DNA of 64,000 bases from Oceaniovalibus sp. ACAM 378 (GTDB lineage Bacteria; Pseudomonadota; Alphaproteobacteria; Rhodobacterales; Rhodobacteraceae), in assembly GCF_008085915.1 (NCBI RefSeq), contig NZ_VSJK01000003.1, positions 1 to 64,000 on the forward strand, read 5' to 3'. The notes below the pieces were generated by a model that had not been told where the DNA came from, ran no database searches, and saw only the letters and a program-made list of their open reading frames with translations. Below are positions 18,182-26,496 of the stretch, one piece after another; within the stretch, counting starts at the first letter, position 1, and each line of letters starts with the position of its first letter. The position numbers were made by a program, and so were the translations under genes.

Positions 18182-18586
18182 TCAGACGTTCGCGGAGAGA
18201 CTCGGGGGACGGAAACCGGGCGACGGCGCGAGGCCGGGATGAACCTCATCGAGCAGCACCACAACAACATCAGCAACCGCTGCCCTTGCAATGGCCGCCG
18301 TTGAGATCAGCGGCGTGCAAAACGAACATACGCTGGTGTTGCAGCAGAGGGTGCCATGGGCTTCATCCGCATCATCGGCACAATGCTGCTCTATGGTCAA
18401 CGCGTGTTCCACAGTTGCGAGCTTAAACGAAAGTGATGCTGCGGATGCGGCGTGGTCGCCCATATTGGCATGGACGAGGCCTGACGTTGAAAAGGCAAAC
18501 ACCAGCAGCAAAACAAGACAGCGCCGCAAGCCCCACGTCGCAAAAAGCGGATCCTTTCTGCGCAGCCATGTACGGGGTTGCCACAT
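18182..18586 (-). CDS. Small membrane-anchored/exported Cys-rich protein (DUF2946-like)
   Basis: 134 residues with an N-terminal basic region and hydrophobic stretch CLVLLLVFAFSTSGLVHA (a signal peptide or anchor). A Cys cluster follows: HCADDADE, then LCCNTSVCSFC near residue 82. The tail is proline-rich (GFRPPSLSANV). The layout of signal, Cys/His cluster and PP tail matches small DUF2946-like proteins found beside copper genes. It recalls the C-terminal half of the chimeric ORF at 14,907 and the gene at 25,759. It lies upstream of the CopB-type ATPase in the same direction. Metal binding is inferred. Confidence 0.6.
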   Translation of the reverse strand: MWQPRTWLRRKDPLFATWGLRRCLVLLLVFAFSTSGLVHANMGDHAASAASLSFKLATVEHALTIEQHCADDADEAHGTLCCNTSVCSFCTPLISTAAIARAAVADVVVVLLDEVHPGLAPSPGFRPPSLSANV

Positions 18587-18654
18587 GCGGTATTCTGCCT
18601 ATCCCAAATGAATCCGGATCAATTGTAACATAGAATACCCGTCCCAGTTACACA

Positions 18655-18668
18655 CTGATCTAGATCAA
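18655..18668. promoter_or_regulatory. Near-consensus FNR-type anaerobox
   Basis: The sequence CTGATCTAGATCAA differs at one position from the FNR/FnrL consensus TTGAT-N4-ATCAA. It lies between the divergent Cys-rich gene (about 75 bases from its ATG) and the DMT exporter gene (about 86 bases). This placement would allow oxygen-dependent control of one or both, but it is seen only by eye. Confidence 0.5.
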
Positions 18669-18747
18669 CTCAGCAATGACCGGTGAGACTACATTCTGAC
18701 TTCACCTTCTAAATCCCAGCAAGGGGCCGAAGCATGATACTTGAGAA

Positions 18748-19701
18748 ATGACCATCGGTGCCGCCCTGCGCCTCCTTGCGGTCATGGTGCTTTGGGCCTC
18801 CTGCTTTCCGCTCATCACCATAGGCCTGGATCTGGCGCCGCATCTCGCCTTCGCGACCTTGCGGGCCGCGCTGGCCGGGGTTTGCCTGATTGCCCTCGGA
18901 TTGCTTCTTCATCGTCCGATACCTGTCGGTGGTCGTTCCTGGATCCTGATCGTATCGGTTGGGCTCGGGGCAACGAGCATGGGCTTTTTCGGTATGTTCC
19001 ACGCGGCAGAGTTCGTTTCGCCAGGACTCGCGACTGTCATCGTGAACGTGCAGCCGATCATTGCGGCGGTTCTCGCGCATGTCTTCCTGGGTGAACGTCT
19101 CAATGCAATTGGAAAGATCGGGCTGGCGGTCGGCTTGGCTGGTATCGTCGTCATCGCCTCGCCGGGCCTCGGCGCTGGCCACACCCAAGGCTACTCCCTC
19201 GGTATCGCCTATGTCGTCGTCGCGGCAACCGGTGTTTCCGTGGGCAATGTTGCCATCAAGCGCCTCACTGGTCAGGTTGACCCGATCATGGCAATGGGCT
19301 TTCAGTTCCTCGTCGGTGCGGTACCCTTGGCACTCATATCCATGATGACAGAAGATGTTTCATCGCTGACGTGGTCAACGAAATTTGTCCTGATCCTCGT
19401 GGCTCTCGCGGTCTTCGGATCAGCGCTTGCATTCTGGCTTTGGTTCGAGGCGTTGAAGCAAGTGAAGCTCAATCGGGCAAATGCCTTCACATTTCTGGTG
19501 CCGATCTTCGGTCTCATGATCGGCGCTGCCTTTTTCGGTGAGAGACTCGAGGTGATCCAGATCGCGGGTGTCATCCTGGTGCTGGGCGGTATTATGCTGG
19601 TGCAGCGGGACAGCGGTGTAGCCCTGCGGCGCCAAGTTCCATCCACGCATTCGTCGACCAAAAAAATCGAACCGTTGTGCGAGGATGTACGCCGAAGGTG
19701 A
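18748..19701 (+). CDS. DMT-superfamily (EamA) exporter
   Basis: 317 residues with about ten membrane segments arranged as two EamA repeats (residues 5-135 and 150-290). The repeat signatures are visible: LWASCFPLITIG at the start, NVQPIIAAVLAHVFLGERL closing repeat 1, and FTFLVPIFGLMIGAAFFGERL closing repeat 2. These proteins export amino acids or small metabolites; the substrate is unknown. The tail after the last helix is charged and soluble. It is divergent from the Cys-rich gene and 106 bases before the GAPDH gene. Confidence 0.85.
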   Translation: MTIGAALRLLAVMVLWASCFPLITIGLDLAPHLAFATLRAALAGVCLIALGLLLHRPIPVGGRSWILIVSVGLGATSMGFFGMFHAAEFVSPGLATVIVNVQPIIAAVLAHVFLGERLNAIGKIGLAVGLAGIVVIASPGLGAGHTQGYSLGIAYVVVAATGVSVGNVAIKRLTGQVDPIMAMGFQFLVGAVPLALISMMTEDVSSLTWSTKFVLILVALAVFGSALAFWLWFEALKQVKLNRANAFTFLVPIFGLMIGAAFFGERLEVIQIAGVILVLGGIMLVQRDSGVALRRQVPSTHSSTKKIEPLCEDVRRR

Positions 19702-19807
19702 TTGTCGATGAGCCCTAACTGACCCAGTTTAACGCAGTACTTGCCGGATTACCGCATATCAACAGCGACACCTCAAAGCGGTGTGTATCCGGCGCAAGGA
19801 GAAACCG

Positions 19808-20860
19808 ATGAATGCAGCGAAAAAGATCCGGGTCGCCGTCAATGGCTATGGCGTGATCGGAAAGCGTGTCGCCGACGCCGTGGCCCAACAGGACGATATG
19901 GAACTTGCAGGGGTGGCGGATATCAGTGTCGACTGGCGCCCGCGGATGGCAATGCAGAAAGGGTTTCGCCTCTGCGGCGCCACCGGGGACCATGCAGAGG
20001 CGATGCGGAACGCCGGTCTCGATGTCGCCGGGAACCTCGATGATCTGCTCGCGGCGAGTGATCTGGTGGTTGACTGCACGCCAAAGCGAATCGCGGCGGT
20101 CAATGTCGACATCTATCGACAAAGAGGCATCAAATTCATTGTGCAGGGGGGCGAAAAGCACGAGGTGACCGGACATTCCTTTGTCGCCGAGACCAGCTAT
20201 GCCAGCGCGTTGAACCGGGACAGCACGCGCGTCGTCTCTTGTAATACAACATCGATCGTCAGGACCCTTACAGCGCTGAAGCACACGGGTCTGCTACATC
20301 GCGCACGCGGGACGCTGCTGCGCCGGGCGACGGATCCATGGGAAAGCCACCTTGGCGGTATCATGAACACACTTGTCCCCGAGCCCGAGATTCCCAGCCA
20401 TCAAGGGCCGGATGCGCAGAGCGTGGACCCTGACCTCGATGTGATCACAATGGCGGTCAAGGTGCCAGAGACCCTGGCGCATTTGCATTACTGGTCGGTG
20501 CAGTTGACCCGACCAGCCTCCAAGGAGGAGGTGCTCGCTGCCTTTTCCGCCTCATCACGGATCGCTTTAATCCGCATGGATGCCGGATTGACGGCACTTA
20601 ACACGGTCAAGGAACTGATGGCCGACCTCGGCCGCCCGCATGACAGCCTTTACGAAGTGGCGCTTTGGTCGGATATGCTGAAAGTGGAAGGCGACGAGTT
20701 GTTCTACGCCTACATGGTTGATAATCAGGCCATCGTCATTCCCGAGACCATCGACGCGATCCGGGCATTGACTGGAACGATCAGCAAAGCCGAAGAGTCG
20801 ATCGCCAAAACCAACGCAACGCTCGGGATCGGCTTGCTGACCGAGGCGCTGGGGCAATGA
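19808..20860 (+). CDS. gap2: Type II (archaeal-type) glyceraldehyde-3-phosphate dehydrogenase
   Basis: 350 residues of the archaeal phosphorylating GAPDH family, which oxidises glyceraldehyde 3-phosphate to 1,3-bisphosphoglycerate with NAD(P). The N-terminal KIRVAVNGYGVIGKRVADAV is the nucleotide fold. The catalytic Cys is in SCNTTSIVRT (Cys145), as in archaeal enzymes, not the SCTTN of bacterial Gap. GVADIS and VQGGEKHEV also match. Start at 19808 has GCAAGGAG upstream. Bacterial examples are uncommon. Glyceraldehyde 3-phosphate is a phosphoketolase product, so a link to the xfp gene 6 kb away is attractive but inferred. The ATP-grasp gene follows by 76 bases. Confidence 0.88.
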   Translation: MNAAKKIRVAVNGYGVIGKRVADAVAQQDDMELAGVADISVDWRPRMAMQKGFRLCGATGDHAEAMRNAGLDVAGNLDDLLAASDLVVDCTPKRIAAVNVDIYRQRGIKFIVQGGEKHEVTGHSFVAETSYASALNRDSTRVVSCNTTSIVRTLTALKHTGLLHRARGTLLRRATDPWESHLGGIMNTLVPEPEIPSHQGPDAQSVDPDLDVITMAVKVPETLAHLHYWSVQLTRPASKEEVLAAFSASSRIALIRMDAGLTALNTVKELMADLGRPHDSLYEVALWSDMLKVEGDELFYAYMVDNQAIVIPETIDAIRALTGTISKAEESIAKTNATLGIGLLTEALGQ

Positions 20861-20936
20861 GGAACGTCAGAATATTCCTCGCCCCTCTCGGAATTGAAGC
20901 CCGCCTGCACTGGGCGCAGCAACAGAGGCGCGGTCG

Positions 20937-22214
20937 ATGAGCGATCCAGACGCCACTTCCTCCAGTGCGGATCACACCCTTTCGGAGCGGCTGAACCAGA
21001 ACTGTTTCTGTGTCACACTCGACCGTCAGTTACTTTGCGAGGCGTTGGAGCACGAGGCCGCTGACCCGGAGTTCTGCGAGGCGTACATCCGCCCCAAGGC
21101 CCACTTGTTCGCGAACGTCCCGGTGTTCCTTTCGGCCAGCCAGGTGGCCGACATGCAGGCGGTGGTCGTTGCGATCGAAGCGACGACCCGGCTCGCTTCA
21201 TACAAGGCTGCGGTTCTGTCATGGGCCCCCGAAATCTCATGCGAAGATCACGGTCCGATCGGTGCGTTGATGGGCTACGACTTCCATCTTGGCGTGGACG
21301 GGCCGCGGTTGATCGAGATCAATACCAATGCCGGCGGAGCATTCCTCAATGCCCTTCTCGCCAGGGCGCAGCGCGCGTGCTGTGCCGAAATGGACATGCC
21401 GTTGGTGCCGCAAACCTTTGGGTACGCGGCGGTTCGCATGTTTCAGGAAGAATGGGTGCGCCAACGCGGAACCGGCACACCACATCGGATCGCCATCGTC
21501 GACGACAATCCGGAGGAACAATACCTCTATCCCGAGTTTGTGCTCGTGCGGCAGGTTCTGGCTGCGCGCGGTATCGACGCGGTTATCGCGGACGCCAGCA
21601 ACCTCCGCTATGAGGGTGGCCAGCTCAGCGTCGAGGGAAAACCAATCGATCTCGTTTACAACCGGGTCACCGATTTCGCGTTTGAGCAGCCAGAGTACCG
21701 GGCGCTACGTGAGGCCTACCGTGATGGCGCGGTGGTCGTGACGCCAAATCCGCACAACCACGCCCTTCTCGCCGACAAGCGCAACCTTTCACTTCTCTCC
21801 GATCCGACGGTGCTCGAAGATTGGGGTCTGGATCCGACACATCTGGCCCGGCTCAGATCGATCCCCCGCACTGTCCTCGTCACTCCTGAAAACGCCGATG
21901 ACATGTGGAAGTCGCGTAAGGGCCTGTTCTTCAAGCCGATGGGTGGACATGGCGGCAAGGCGGTGTACCGTGGCGACAAGGTGACGAAAGGCGTCTGGGC
22001 AGAAATCGAACGGGGCGGCTACGTCGCCCAGACCTTGGTTCGGCCCAGCGAACGCATGATCAAGATCGACGACGTACCTCAGGTGCGGAAGATGGATGTC
22101 CGGCTCTATACCTATGACAGCCGCGTGCTTCTGGTGGCTGCGCGTCTCTATCAGGGCCAGACCACAAATTTCAGGACGCCAGGAGGCGGGTTCGCTCCAG
22201 TATTCGTGGTCTGA
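20937..22214 (+). CDS. ATP-grasp family protein (glutathione-synthase-like)
   Basis: 425 residues. The central DGPRLIEINTNAGGAFLNALL near residue 120 and GLFFKPMGGHGGKAVYRGDKV near 330 resemble the Mg/ATP-binding and glycine-rich loops of ATP-grasp ligases. The C-terminal MDVRLYTYDSRVLLVAARLYQGQTTNFRTPGGGFAP holds acidic and Asn ligands. Such enzymes join a carboxylate to an amine or thiol through an acyl phosphate. Residues 1-110 are all-helical with Cys residues (NQNCFCVTLD) and are not recognised. The gene follows gap2 closely and is probably cotranscribed. Substrate unknown; a peptide-like or redox cofactor product is one possibility. Confidence 0.75.
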   Translation: MSDPDATSSSADHTLSERLNQNCFCVTLDRQLLCEALEHEAADPEFCEAYIRPKAHLFANVPVFLSASQVADMQAVVVAIEATTRLASYKAAVLSWAPEISCEDHGPIGALMGYDFHLGVDGPRLIEINTNAGGAFLNALLARAQRACCAEMDMPLVPQTFGYAAVRMFQEEWVRQRGTGTPHRIAIVDDNPEEQYLYPEFVLVRQVLAARGIDAVIADASNLRYEGGQLSVEGKPIDLVYNRVTDFAFEQPEYRALREAYRDGAVVVTPNPHNHALLADKRNLSLLSDPTVLEDWGLDPTHLARLRSIPRTVLVTPENADDMWKSRKGLFFKPMGGHGGKAVYRGDKVTKGVWAEIERGGYVAQTLVRPSERMIKIDDVPQVRKMDVRLYTYDSRVLLVAARLYQGQTTNFRTPGGGFAPVFVV

Positions 22215-22293
22215 AAAGCGACCGTGCCAAGGGTGGATTCTGGCCGATCGGCGCAGGCCCCGACGAGTAGTGATCTTTGATATTAGGGACATT

Positions 22294-23049
22294 TCACGGT
22301 CCGAGTGGCGCTTGGATCGTCCCTGCGCTGCCACGGACTGCACGGCCCTTGGCGCGTACGGTCGCGATGTAGGCAATCCATCGTAAAAGCAAAACCATGA
22401 CGACCAGACCGGCAAACCATGGCCGAAGTGGGTTGGGGTCAGGTACAGCACGGTGGAAACTCAGGAAATGGATGAACAGAAAATAGCCGGCATGCGCCAC
22501 CGTCAACCACCACAACGGCAGCACACCCATCTGCAAGAACTTCCAGCCCGACACTCCAAGCCGACGCATTGCGAGGTTGCTGGATGTTGCAGCCAGCAGG
22601 ATCACCAGCAACAGTGCCGAAAGCCCGACGGCATTTGCCAACGAGAAACCTTGCTGAAACATGACGTAGGCCTGCAACTCCGGGTGCCATTCGAACCCGA
22701 ACAGTCGCATCAGATCGTACTCCACCCAGCCGACAAGAACGATGGCGGTGTGGACCACGGCATAGAGACACGCCCATATGCCGAGCTCTCGCCGGAGCGC
22801 CAGAAGTCGTGTTGCAGACCGGAGCAGCCGCGCGAGGGGGCCGATGCCGACGGACAGAGCCACGAGAACCATCGCCGCGTCTCCAAAGGAGCGGTTCCAG
22901 CGGTGCATCGGGCTCCAGGTCGAATGGACGGCGGCAAAAACGCCAAGCAGACTTAAGCCGAGGGCCGCGACCAGTAAGTGCCGGACGGCGGTGTTTCGCG
23001 TGCCAATATGGATTTGGATTGGCACCAATAGCTTCTTGACGAAAGTCAT
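22294..23049 (-). CDS. YedZ/ferric-reductase-like haem membrane protein
   Basis: 251 residues with six or seven membrane helices of the ferric-reductase-like type. Candidate haem b ligands are paired His residues in CLYAVVHTAIVLVGW (near residue 107) and WWLTVAHAGYFLFIHFLSFH (near 190-205). MsrQ-type proteins of this fold pass quinol or flavin electrons to a periplasmic partner. No msrP gene is next to it. It is the last gene of a five-gene minus-strand set with cytochromes and a CPTC-motif protein; its ATG follows the previous stop with no gap. It could feed electrons between the quinone pool and the cytochromes encoded upstream. Confidence 0.75.
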   Translation of the reverse strand: MTFVKKLLVPIQIHIGTRNTAVRHLLVAALGLSLLGVFAAVHSTWSPMHRWNRSFGDAAMVLVALSVGIGPLARLLRSATRLLALRRELGIWACLYAVVHTAIVLVGWVEYDLMRLFGFEWHPELQAYVMFQQGFSLANAVGLSALLLVILLAATSSNLAMRRLGVSGWKFLQMGVLPLWWLTVAHAGYFLFIHFLSFHRAVPDPNPLRPWFAGLVVMVLLLRWIAYIATVRAKGRAVRGSAGTIQAPLGP

Positions 23050-23535
23050 TCAGCTTAGCTCCTCTGCAGAAATTTCAATCTTGGGCACTGGGGCGGCCAC
23101 CAGTTGGTCCCTGAACGCCTGCCATGACCGGAAGGCCGCGTAGCCCATTGCCAGTATCCCAAACACCGACAGCACCGGGCGGAACGGATCAAACCACGCG
23201 AGCAACGCAGGGCCACCAAAGATCAGCATCAGCACCTTGTTGCAGGTCGGGCACGCGATGCCGAGGAACCCGACGATGCCCCCACTTCCGGGCGCGCGCA
23301 TGCGGCATCGAGGAACCCAAAAGGCTGACGTGACACCCGCGAGTGCGGCGAGCATGGCTGTCGCCGCCAACTCCCAAGTTCCGACTGGTGTCATGCGCGT
23401 GAATAATGGATTGGCCCAGACCGCCGACACGGTCCCAATCACCACAAAGAGAGCAAGCGCAACAAGCGTTCCTCGCAAGCCCCGTTTCGAAAGTTCGGTC
23501 CTGTCGATCAGGATGGAATGACCCTTAGTCTGCAT
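23050..23535 (-). CDS. Membrane protein with a CPTC motif
   Basis: 161 residues with four hydrophobic segments (about residues 21-41, 53-73, 84-108, 122-142). A CPTCNK motif lies at residues 95-100 inside or next to helix 3, followed by VLMLIFGGPALLAWFDP. CxxC motifs in or near membrane helices act in disulfide exchange or metal binding. The start at 23535 overlaps the preceding stop by 11 bases, so the two are coupled. No family firmly recognised. The layout (cytochromes, then this, then a haem membrane protein) suggests a thiol or copper step in an electron-transfer chain. Confidence 0.65.
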   Translation of the reverse strand: MQTKGHSILIDRTELSKRGLRGTLVALALFVVIGTVSAVWANPLFTRMTPVGTWELAATAMLAALAGVTSAFWVPRCRMRAPGSGGIVGFLGIACPTCNKVLMLIFGGPALLAWFDPFRPVLSVFGILAMGYAAFRSWQAFRDQLVAAPVPKIEISAEELS

Positions 23536-23953
23536 TGAACTCGACCTCTGCAAATTCCTCGCCCATGCCGACGTTTACGACCCATCGCCCCGCCATCGGC
23601 AACTTGAAGCGCACCCTCCAGACACCGGCCGCGATCGGTTGCAAGGGCGGTTCGATCCCATCCATGTGCATCTGAACCATGGCAAAATTGACGCTCGGCC
23701 GCATGTCAGCCGTCTCAATTCCATCTGCTGCGTGCAAAAACTGAAGATCCAGCTGAATATCTCTGTTCCCGAGGGCGAAGACCTGCGCCTCGATGCGCCC
23801 GTCCGACAGGACTTCCGACAGCGTCGCAGTTGCCGCCGGAACCGCTGCCGGTGCTTCGCCTTGGGCTGACGGTCGGACCGTTGCCCAGATGAACGCTCCT
23901 GCAAACAGAACGAACCCGACAGCAAGAATCGCGGCGATAAACCTAGTTTTCAT
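23525..23953 (-). CDS. YtkA/FixH-like single-span periplasmic protein
   Basis: 142 residues: one N-terminal membrane anchor (residues 4-27), a linker rich in Ala/Pro, then a beta-sandwich-like domain. The pattern NFAMVQMHMDGIEPPLQPIAAG followed by VRFKLPMAGRWVVNVG matches YtkA/FixH-type domains, with Met and His residues (MVQMHMDG) that could bind copper, as in copper-delivery proteins for oxidases. Its ATG overlaps the stop of the upstream dihaem cytochrome gene by 11 bases. The assignment is by pattern; copper binding is inference. Confidence 0.65.
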   Translation of the reverse strand: MKTRFIAAILAVGFVLFAGAFIWATVRPSAQGEAPAAVPAATATLSEVLSDGRIEAQVFALGNRDIQLDLQFLHAADGIETADMRPSVNFAMVQMHMDGIEPPLQPIAAGVWRVRFKLPMAGRWVVNVGMGEEFAEVEFNAD

Positions 23954-24926
23954 TGGTCATAGCCATAGTTGAGTGGTCCATGATGGCGGCCATGGGCGTG
24001 GCAGCGACGGGAATGTCAGGTGGTGGCACGATCCCGGTTCCTTCGGGATCAAGGAGGTAACTGGCGATGGCCTCGCGGTCGTCCTCGGACAGGAACGCTG
24101 TGCCAAATTTCACCACCTCGGCCATACTTCCGCCGAAGGCGTCGCCGCTCGGCAGGATGCCGGACTTCAGAGCGTAGGAGAGATTGGCCACTGTCCAGCC
24201 ATTTGCGAGAAGATCGGCGATCTGGATCGATGGCGCTTTGCTCCCACCCGGAAGTTGAGCATTTCCGCCAAAGCGCTCGCTGTCGAGGCCCCCAGCCAGA
24301 TTGCGACCAGTGTGGCATGCCGCGCAGTGTGCAGCGCCCTCGACCAGAAGTCGACCGCGGTTCCAAGAGTTCGAGGTGCCCAATCGTGCATCTGTCGAAG
24401 GCGCATCAAGGTAGATTGCCCGCCAAAGCTTGAGGCCTGACCGAAAGCTGAACGGGAAACCGACGTTGTGGGCCGCTGCTTCGTTGGCCACTGGTGGCAC
24501 CGTCCGGAAGGCTTCCCACAAGTCGGCAATGTCCTGATCTGTGAATCCAGCATAGAATTCGTAGGTGAAGACCGGATAGTAGGGGTCCCCGTCTGGCGAT
24601 ACGCCTTGCCGTACGGCCTGTGCGAAGTTCTGGATCGTCCAGCTGCCGATACCATCCTGCAGGTGAGGCGTGATGTTTGGCGGAACGAAACTGCCGAAGG
24701 GCGTGTCAAGCGGCGCGCCGCCCGCAAGCGCCGGACCCGCCGTGACCGCGTCGGTATGGCAAGAAATGCAACCGCTGGCCCGTGCAAGATAAGCGCCGCG
24801 CTCGGCGTTTCCTGGCGGAAAAGCGGCAGGCTCCGTGGCGCCGATGGCCCAGAGCGATAGCACTATGGCTCCCGCACCAACCAGCACCGTTGGTAAAACG
24901 ATCCCTGCTCTAATGATGCCCCGCAT
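23943..24926 (-). CDS. Dihaem c-type cytochrome, membrane-anchored
   Basis: 327 residues with an uncleaved or cleaved N-terminal hydrophobic segment (residues 8-30) and two haem sites, CISCH at 53-57 and CAACH around residue 205. The intervening NITPHLQDGIGSWTIQNFAQAVRQGVSPDG segment is typical of the cytochrome subunits of membrane-bound alcohol, gluconate and sorbitol dehydrogenases, and LSEDDREAIASYLL is the usual tail helix. No dehydrogenase subunit is adjacent, so here the partner is likely the cytochrome c' made just upstream (ATGs 3-4 bases apart) or the YedZ-like protein. Confidence 0.85.
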   Translation of the reverse strand: MRGIIRAGIVLPTVLVGAGAIVLSLWAIGATEPAAFPPGNAERGAYLARASGCISCHTDAVTAGPALAGGAPLDTPFGSFVPPNITPHLQDGIGSWTIQNFAQAVRQGVSPDGDPYYPVFTYEFYAGFTDQDIADLWEAFRTVPPVANEAAAHNVGFPFSFRSGLKLWRAIYLDAPSTDARLGTSNSWNRGRLLVEGAAHCAACHTGRNLAGGLDSERFGGNAQLPGGSKAPSIQIADLLANGWTVANLSYALKSGILPSGDAFGGSMAEVVKFGTAFLSEDDREAIASYLLDPEGTGIVPPPDIPVAATPMAAIMDHSTMAMTNEN

Positions 24927-24929
24927 GGT

Positions 24930-25574
24930 TCAGCTCCGACCGGCGCGGAACTGCGCGTGGCAAGAAGAACAGGTCGCGGTGATCCGCTGAAACAGGTCAT
25001 CTGCCGCCAGGGACGCAAGATCAACTTCGAGTGTTGCTGAGTTGATGGTCGCCCGCGCAAAGGAAGCGGTGTCTGCGGGTCCGCCATAGCCCATCAGTTC
25101 CGCAACGGTAAAGGACTTTTCTGCCGGTGGGGTTGTGGCCATCGCCATGCCGGAGTGAACCATATCGGCCATAGCATTCGGTGGCGGCGTGGCGGGCTGC
25201 AGCCCGTTCGGCGCGGCTTTCGACAGGGCTTCGGCGTAAACACGAAGCTCTTGCGCCATCGCGGAAAAATCCCGCCACTTAACCCAGATTTCCGGTTTGG
25301 CGTAGGTCACGCCCTCAAGGCTGCCCTCGGGAAACAGTGCCATCATCGTATCACCCGCATGCCCTGCAATCACCGCGCCGCCATCTGAAACTACGAATGC
25401 ATTGTAGGGAACCGTGCCCTGCATCATGGGCGCGAGTTCGCTCACAATGTCACGCATCGCGGTCATGCCGGTCATGCGCTCGAGGCCAACCCCTGTTGCC
25501 CCCGAATGAGCCAGCGCCGCAACCGCGGCCAAAGAAATAAATGCAGCAAATATGCCCGTCGTGCCTGATGTCAT
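24930..25574 (-). CDS. Cytochrome c' family protein
   Basis: 214 residues with a signal peptide (TGIFAAFISLAAVAALAHS) and one haem site, CSSCH, within TATCSSCHAQFRAGRS at the extreme C-terminus. That is the class II (cytochrome c') arrangement of a four-helix bundle with C-terminal haem attachment. It is longer than typical cytochrome c' (about 130-150) because of a Pro/Met-rich insertion around residues 125-155 (GMAMATTPPAEKS). Cytochromes c' bind NO and may protect against it. It is the first gene of the five-gene operon. GTG at 25586 is an alternative start giving four more residues. Confidence 0.78.
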   Translation of the reverse strand: MTSGTTGIFAAFISLAAVAALAHSGATGVGLERMTGMTAMRDIVSELAPMMQGTVPYNAFVVSDGGAVIAGHAGDTMMALFPEGSLEGVTYAKPEIWVKWRDFSAMAQELRVYAEALSKAAPNGLQPATPPPNAMADMVHSGMAMATTPPAEKSFTVAELMGYGGPADTASFARATINSATLEVDLASLAADDLFQRITATCSSCHAQFRAGRS

Positions 25575-25758
25575 CAGCCTGTCCACCCAGTGCTTTTATT
25601 GTTGGAACTGCCTTCAAACCCGCGTGCGCGCATGAGGCGCAGCGGAAAGCAAGGCTCGTAAAGGTGGGATGTCCAGCTTTCCCGACCGCGCGCCCGGACG
25701 TTTCGGTGCGTACCGATAATCCCGTCCGCCGGGTCAATAAAGCAAACGATTCCCGCTT

Positions 25759-26124
25759 TCAGGCGGCGAAGCGTGGAGGCGGAAGATCGATTGCAGGACC
25801 AGCAATGTCGTGCGTAAGTTGCTCGCCGGATGGAGCCAAGGTCATAGTGGCAGTTTCAATCCGTACAGCGGCTGCATGTTCCAGAACCAGATAAGCCGAG
25901 CACGACAGGCCCTTGTCGCAGAGCATTGCATGTTCGGGGGAAGGTTCCGACGATGCGGTAATTGAGGTTTGATCGTCATGCCCCTGCTCGAACGCCAACG
26001 TGGCCACGGGAGCGAGGACGAGTACAGCGATCAGACACATTGTCAGCCAGCTTCGAAAAGCAATCAGGACCGCTTGCAGGCGGTCTCGAACAGAGGATGC
26101 AAGGGGCGATCTTGTCGTGCCCAC
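25759..26124 (-). CDS. Small exported Cys-containing protein (DUF2946-like)
   Basis: 121 residues with an N-terminal hydrophobic stretch (WLTMCLIAVLVLAPVATLA), then MLCDKGLSCSAYLV around residue 70, and a proline-rich tail DLPPPRFAA. The plan matches the protein at 18,182 and the second half of the chimeric ORF at 14,907. It lies upstream of the cytochrome c' operon with 172 bases between, same direction, and 12 bases after the next small gene. Role unknown; association with redox/metal genes is the only clue. Confidence 0.5.
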   Translation of the reverse strand: MGTTRSPLASSVRDRLQAVLIAFRSWLTMCLIAVLVLAPVATLAFEQGHDDQTSITASSEPSPEHAMLCDKGLSCSAYLVLEHAAAVRIETATMTLAPSGEQLTHDIAGPAIDLPPPRFAA

Positions 26125-26136
26125 GTCAGATCAGTT

Positions 26137-26496
26137 TCACTTGGGTTCCGATCGGGTCGGGGCCCAGCTTCGGTCGACGGGTTTTTCCACTACCTCGGTA
26201 TAGCCGCGGCGTGTCAGGTCATTGGTCAAGGGCACCGACGTCGAGGTCGAGGTCGAGGTCGAGAAAAGTCGCATCTTGCCGTCGCTGGTCCAGAACTGCA
26301 GCGCCCGGATAGCGGTGTCGCCAATGATGATCCCGCGACCGAGTGCGTCGGAATGGTCTTGCCAATCGCGCACCGGAGACGAAAAAATACTATTTCGGAC
26401 CGATGCTTCGGTGTTTTGCGAAGCCAGAACGCCTTGCGCCGATATCATGAACGCGGCCGACGCACCCACGAGAAGCCTTCGGCAACTGAATCGCAT
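26137..26496 (-). CDS. Exported protein of unknown function with a Ser-Thr repeat
   Basis: 119 residues from the ATG at 26496, chosen for its AAGGAG site in AAAAGAAGGAGCAGTCG. A signal peptide (RRLLVGASAAFMISAQGVLA) is clear. The mature part has HSDALGRGIIIGDTAIRALQFW, then STSTSTSTS (about residues 79-87) encoded by a hexanucleotide repeat, then RRGYTEVVEKPVDRSW. No family recognised. It directly precedes the Cys-containing gene (12 bases) and may share its transcript. Confidence 0.6.
   Translation of the reverse strand: MRFSCRRLLVGASAAFMISAQGVLASQNTEASVRNSIFSSPVRDWQDHSDALGRGIIIGDTAIRALQFWTSDGKMRLFSTSTSTSTSVPLTNDLTRRGYTEVVEKPVDRSWAPTRSEPK
26241..26263 (-). repeat. Hexanucleotide tandem repeat inside a gene
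   Basis: Nearly four copies of TCGAGG lie in the coding region of the exported protein and encode alternating Ser and Thr. Changes in copy number would add or remove two residues without shifting the frame. Confidence 0.85.
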
